From positions 1-7,564 of the forward strand of contig JAZTXB010000078.1 in assembly GCA_045636225.1 (NCBI GenBank): DNA of 7,564 bases, in the 5' to 3' direction. The notes beneath the pieces are model-generated. The model searched no databases, had not been told where the DNA came from, and saw only the letters and a list, made by a program, of their open reading frames with translations. Below are positions 6,151 through 7,564 of the stretch, piece by piece. This DNA is from UMGS1613 sp045636225. Its GTDB lineage: Bacteria > Bacillota_I > Bacilli_A > RF39 > UBA660. A program made the position numbers and the translations under genes. Numbering within the stretch: position 1 is the first letter of the stretch; each line of letters opens with the position of its first letter.

Positions 6151-6899
6151 TATTTTACTTTTTTAACTATCCAAAATACTGTATTACCAGAAAACTCTTT
6201 TGTTGCTTCAGATTCTTCAGCAATATCAATATTCTTTTTATATTCTATTACTTCAAAATTTTCTTGATGTACAAAATCTATCATTTCTTCTATATTAGAA
6301 AAATGTACAAAACAAGTTTGACCTGATTTATCTATTGAATATTTATCCCCAAACATATCCAAACTTTTATCTTGAGTACCTGTTTCCCATCTTATTTTTT
6401 CTTCATCCCAAAAAGTTTGAAAAACTCCTGAATCATCTCTATTATGTGAGGTAAATATATATAATCCTCCTGGTTTTAATACTCTATAGACTTCTTTTAA
6501 TACACTGTCTCTATTCTTTTTACCAGGTATACACTGCATACCATTATAAGAAAAAATAACTACATCAAACATATTACTTTCAAAATCTAATTTTGTTGCA
6601 TCCCCATTAATAAACTCTATATCTAAATTATTTTTTGTTGCATAGTCTTTAGCATATTCAATTAATTTAGAAGATAAGTCTAAACCTATAATATTTTTAT
6701 ATCCATTTTTATATAAATTAATAGTTGTTCTTCCTGCACCGCAACCAATATCTAAGATTTTATCATTTTTAGATATGTATTTTTCAAATATAACTTTTTC
6801 AGAATTCCATAATCCTACTTTATCTACAGCTTCACTGTACCTTCTAACATTATCGTCTTCTTCATAAAAATCTTTTGTATATTTTATATCCTTATCCAT
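6150..6899 (-). CDS. Class I SAM-dependent methyltransferase (Methyltransf_11/25 type)
   Basis: This 249-residue protein has a class I methyltransferase fold. Motif I is LDIGCGAGR (49-57), D74 in GLDLS is the acidic ribose-binding residue, INGDA is at 97-101, FSYNGMQCIPG (116-126) covers motif IV and LKPGG (141-145) is the late motif. The C-terminal extension (about 150-249) holds DDSGVFQTFWDEEKIRW (155-171) and an aromatic-rich region that may form the substrate cap. It shares only the core fold with the neighbouring methyltransferase; their motif IV and C-termini differ, so this is not a recent duplication. The family (ubiE/Methyltransf_11-like) is broad and does not give the substrate. The start is supported by AAGGA about 10 nt before the ATG, which overlaps the stop of the acetyltransferase gene 13 nt upstream. 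It is the second gene of the operon. Confidence 0.87.
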   Translation of the reverse strand: MDKDIKYTKDFYEEDDNVRRYSEAVDKVGLWNSEKVIFEKYISKNDKILDIGCGAGRTTINLYKNGYKNIIGLDLSSKLIEYAKDYATKNNLDIEFINGDATKLDFESNMFDVVIFSYNGMQCIPGKKNRDSVLKEVYRVLKPGGLYIFTSHNRDDSGVFQTFWDEEKIRWETGTQDKSLDMFGDKYSIDKSGQTCFVHFSNIEEMIDFVHQENFEVIEYKKNIDIAEESEATKEFSGNTVFWIVKKVK

Positions 6900-6912
6900 A
6901 TTAACACATTCC

Positions 6913-7437
6913 TTATAATTTTATTTCATAGTATTGTCTAATTTGACCTTCTTCACTTTTTTCTTCTCTAATGAGCATTCCACCATTTTTTATAATTGTT
7001 TTAACGGAACCAATATTATCTTTATAACAACCTAATATTACATTTTCCATACCAAATTTTTTACATTCTTCAAGTGCATATTTTAGCATTTTATAAGCAT
7101 AGCCTTTTCTTCTTTCACTTGGTCTAACACCATCACCAATATGTCCAGCATATTGTAACAGATAATCATTCAAATAGTGTCTGATATTAACCGCACCCAA
7201 CAGAATATCTCTTTCAGTGTCCAACAAAAAGTAGACTGAATCAGGAACTATTCCATCTTTGGGTTCTTTGGTTTCCAGATTTTCTAAATAATAGTCAAAA
7301 GCATGATAATCATTTCTAAAGATTGCCCAAGGAGAACTGTTACCTTTATTTGCTTCGAGGTCTGCTTTCCATTCATCAATCATCTCAGATAATTGAGCAT
7401 AGTATTCTTTTGTTAATTTAATCAATCTAACATTCAT
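6913..7437 (-). CDS. GNAT-family acetyltransferase, COG3981-like
   Basis: The protein has 174 residues from the ATG at 7437; numbers below count from an upstream GTG at 7446, three residues earlier. It is a one-domain GNAT. The N-terminal helix pair (about 13-57) is followed by strands with LLGAVNIRHYLND (82-94), GHIGDGVRPSERRKGYA (101-117) and CYKDNIGSVKTIIKNGG (140-156). R112-R113-K114-G115-Y116-A117 is the acetyl-CoA pyrophosphate loop. The RPSERRKGYA and NGG signatures match the COG3981 predicted-acetyltransferase family, which is common in Bacillota and has no defined substrate. The GTG at 7446 lies inside the ribosome site AGGTGAG, so the ATG is the true start. It is the first gene of the operon. 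Local GC (28-42% in lines counted) is above the 13-30% of the genes after it, a possible sign of separate origin. Confidence 0.88.
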   Translation of the reverse strand: MNVRLIKLTKEYYAQLSEMIDEWKADLEANKGNSSPWAIFRNDYHAFDYYLENLETKEPKDGIVPDSVYFLLDTERDILLGAVNIRHYLNDYLLQYAGHIGDGVRPSERRKGYAYKMLKYALEECKKFGMENVILGCYKDNIGSVKTIIKNGGMLIREEKSEEGQIRQYYEIKL

Positions 7438-7441
7438 TTTT

Positions 7442-7448
7442 CTCACCT
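7442..7448 (-). promoter_or_regulatory. Ribosome binding site that decides the acetyltransferase start
   Basis: The minus strand reads AGGTGAG, then AAAA, then the ATG at 7437. The longer reading would use the GTG at 7446, but that GTG is part of this ribosome site and has no site of its own upstream. Translation therefore starts at 7437. Confidence 0.8.
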
Positions 7449-7470
7449 ATAATTCAAATATATAGATGCC

Positions 7471-7499
7471 ATTATATCATTTGCTATTTGAATAGTCTA
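7471..7499 (-). promoter_or_regulatory. Promoter of the GNAT-methyltransferase-HD operon
   Basis: On the minus strand a perfect -10 TATAAT (7471-7476) is preceded by TGA (extended -10). A -35 TAGACT (7494-7499, 4 of 6 consensus bases) lies 17 bp upstream. A short inverted repeat, CTATT-TG-AATAG (7484-7495), lies between the two boxes and overlaps the edge of the -35. It could be an operator but is only 5 bp per arm. Confidence 0.7.
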
Positions 7500-7547
7500 T
7501 CAACGCCTATTATAAAACGACCCATCCCTGCTCTATAAAGTGAAAGA

Positions 7548-7564
7548 CGGGAATCAACTTCCCG
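7548..7564 (-). terminator. GC-rich hairpin at the right edge, probable terminator of an upstream gene
   Basis: A perfect 6-bp stem (CGGGAA/TTCCCG) with a 5-nt loop ends exactly at the window edge. Read on the minus strand it is followed by TCTTTCACTTT. The stem may extend past the edge. It probably ends an unseen minus-strand gene, separating it from the operon promoter. The last 64 bp are about 47% GC, far above the rest of the window. Confidence 0.5.

Noticed and set aside
5351..6899. The two methyltransferases as a tandem duplication or one split gene
   Set aside because: Motif I, motif IV and the C-terminal regions differ strongly, each has its own ribosome site, and each is full length.
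4758..7437. A restriction-modification or phage-defence cassette built on the methyltransferases
   Set aside because: Neither methyltransferase has a DNA-methylase motif IV (such as DPPY or NPPY) or a target-recognition domain, and there is no nuclease nearby.

Overview
This 7.6 kb window comes from a low-GC bacterium. Local counts give about 13-30% GC in most genes. Gene content (P2-type ATPase, YunG-like protein, COG3981-type acetyltransferase, small SAM methyltransferases, HD hydrolases), AGGAGG-type ribosome sites and TGnTATAAT promoters fit Bacillota (clostridial or bacillar). The species cannot be named from this sequence. Tryptophan is encoded by TGG and all eight genes end in TAA or TAG, never TGA. 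All eight genes lie on the minus strand, so transcription runs from the right end to the left end.

Right to left there are four transcription units. (1) At 4758-7437 a tight four-gene operon encodes a GNAT acetyltransferase, two different class I SAM methyltransferases and an HD-domain phosphohydrolase. Gaps are 13, 13 and 2 nt. A promoter lies at about 7471-7499 and a terminator hairpin at 4749-4770. (2) At 4086-4706 a single gene joins a YunG-like domain to an Ada-type Cys zinc-binding module. It has its own promoter at about 4716-4746 and a terminator at 4076-4097. (3) At 771-4024 a P2-type cation (probably Ca2+) pump is followed, after 2 nt, by a YfbR/HDDC2-like HD protein. A near-consensus promoter lies at 4042-4070 and a hairpin at 753-780. 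(4) At 93-653 a single six-helix DUF308/HdeD-like membrane protein has its own promoter at 680-707 and a 12-bp hairpin terminator at 26-55.

The pump exports or sequesters a divalent cation at the membrane. Its HD partner probably acts on nucleotides. The four-gene operon looks like a small-molecule modification or housekeeping-damage cassette, but no substrate can be read from the sequence. No mobile element, CRISPR array, tRNA or rRNA was seen. The last ~64 bp at the right edge are much richer in GC (about 47%) and end in a perfect hairpin, so the neighbouring DNA may differ in origin.

The most distinctive points are the YunG/Ada-like fusion with a Cys-His-Asp series, three genes whose stop codons lie inside their own terminator hairpins, an HD protein with HE in place of HD, and a Ca2+-type pump that keeps only one of the two cation sites.
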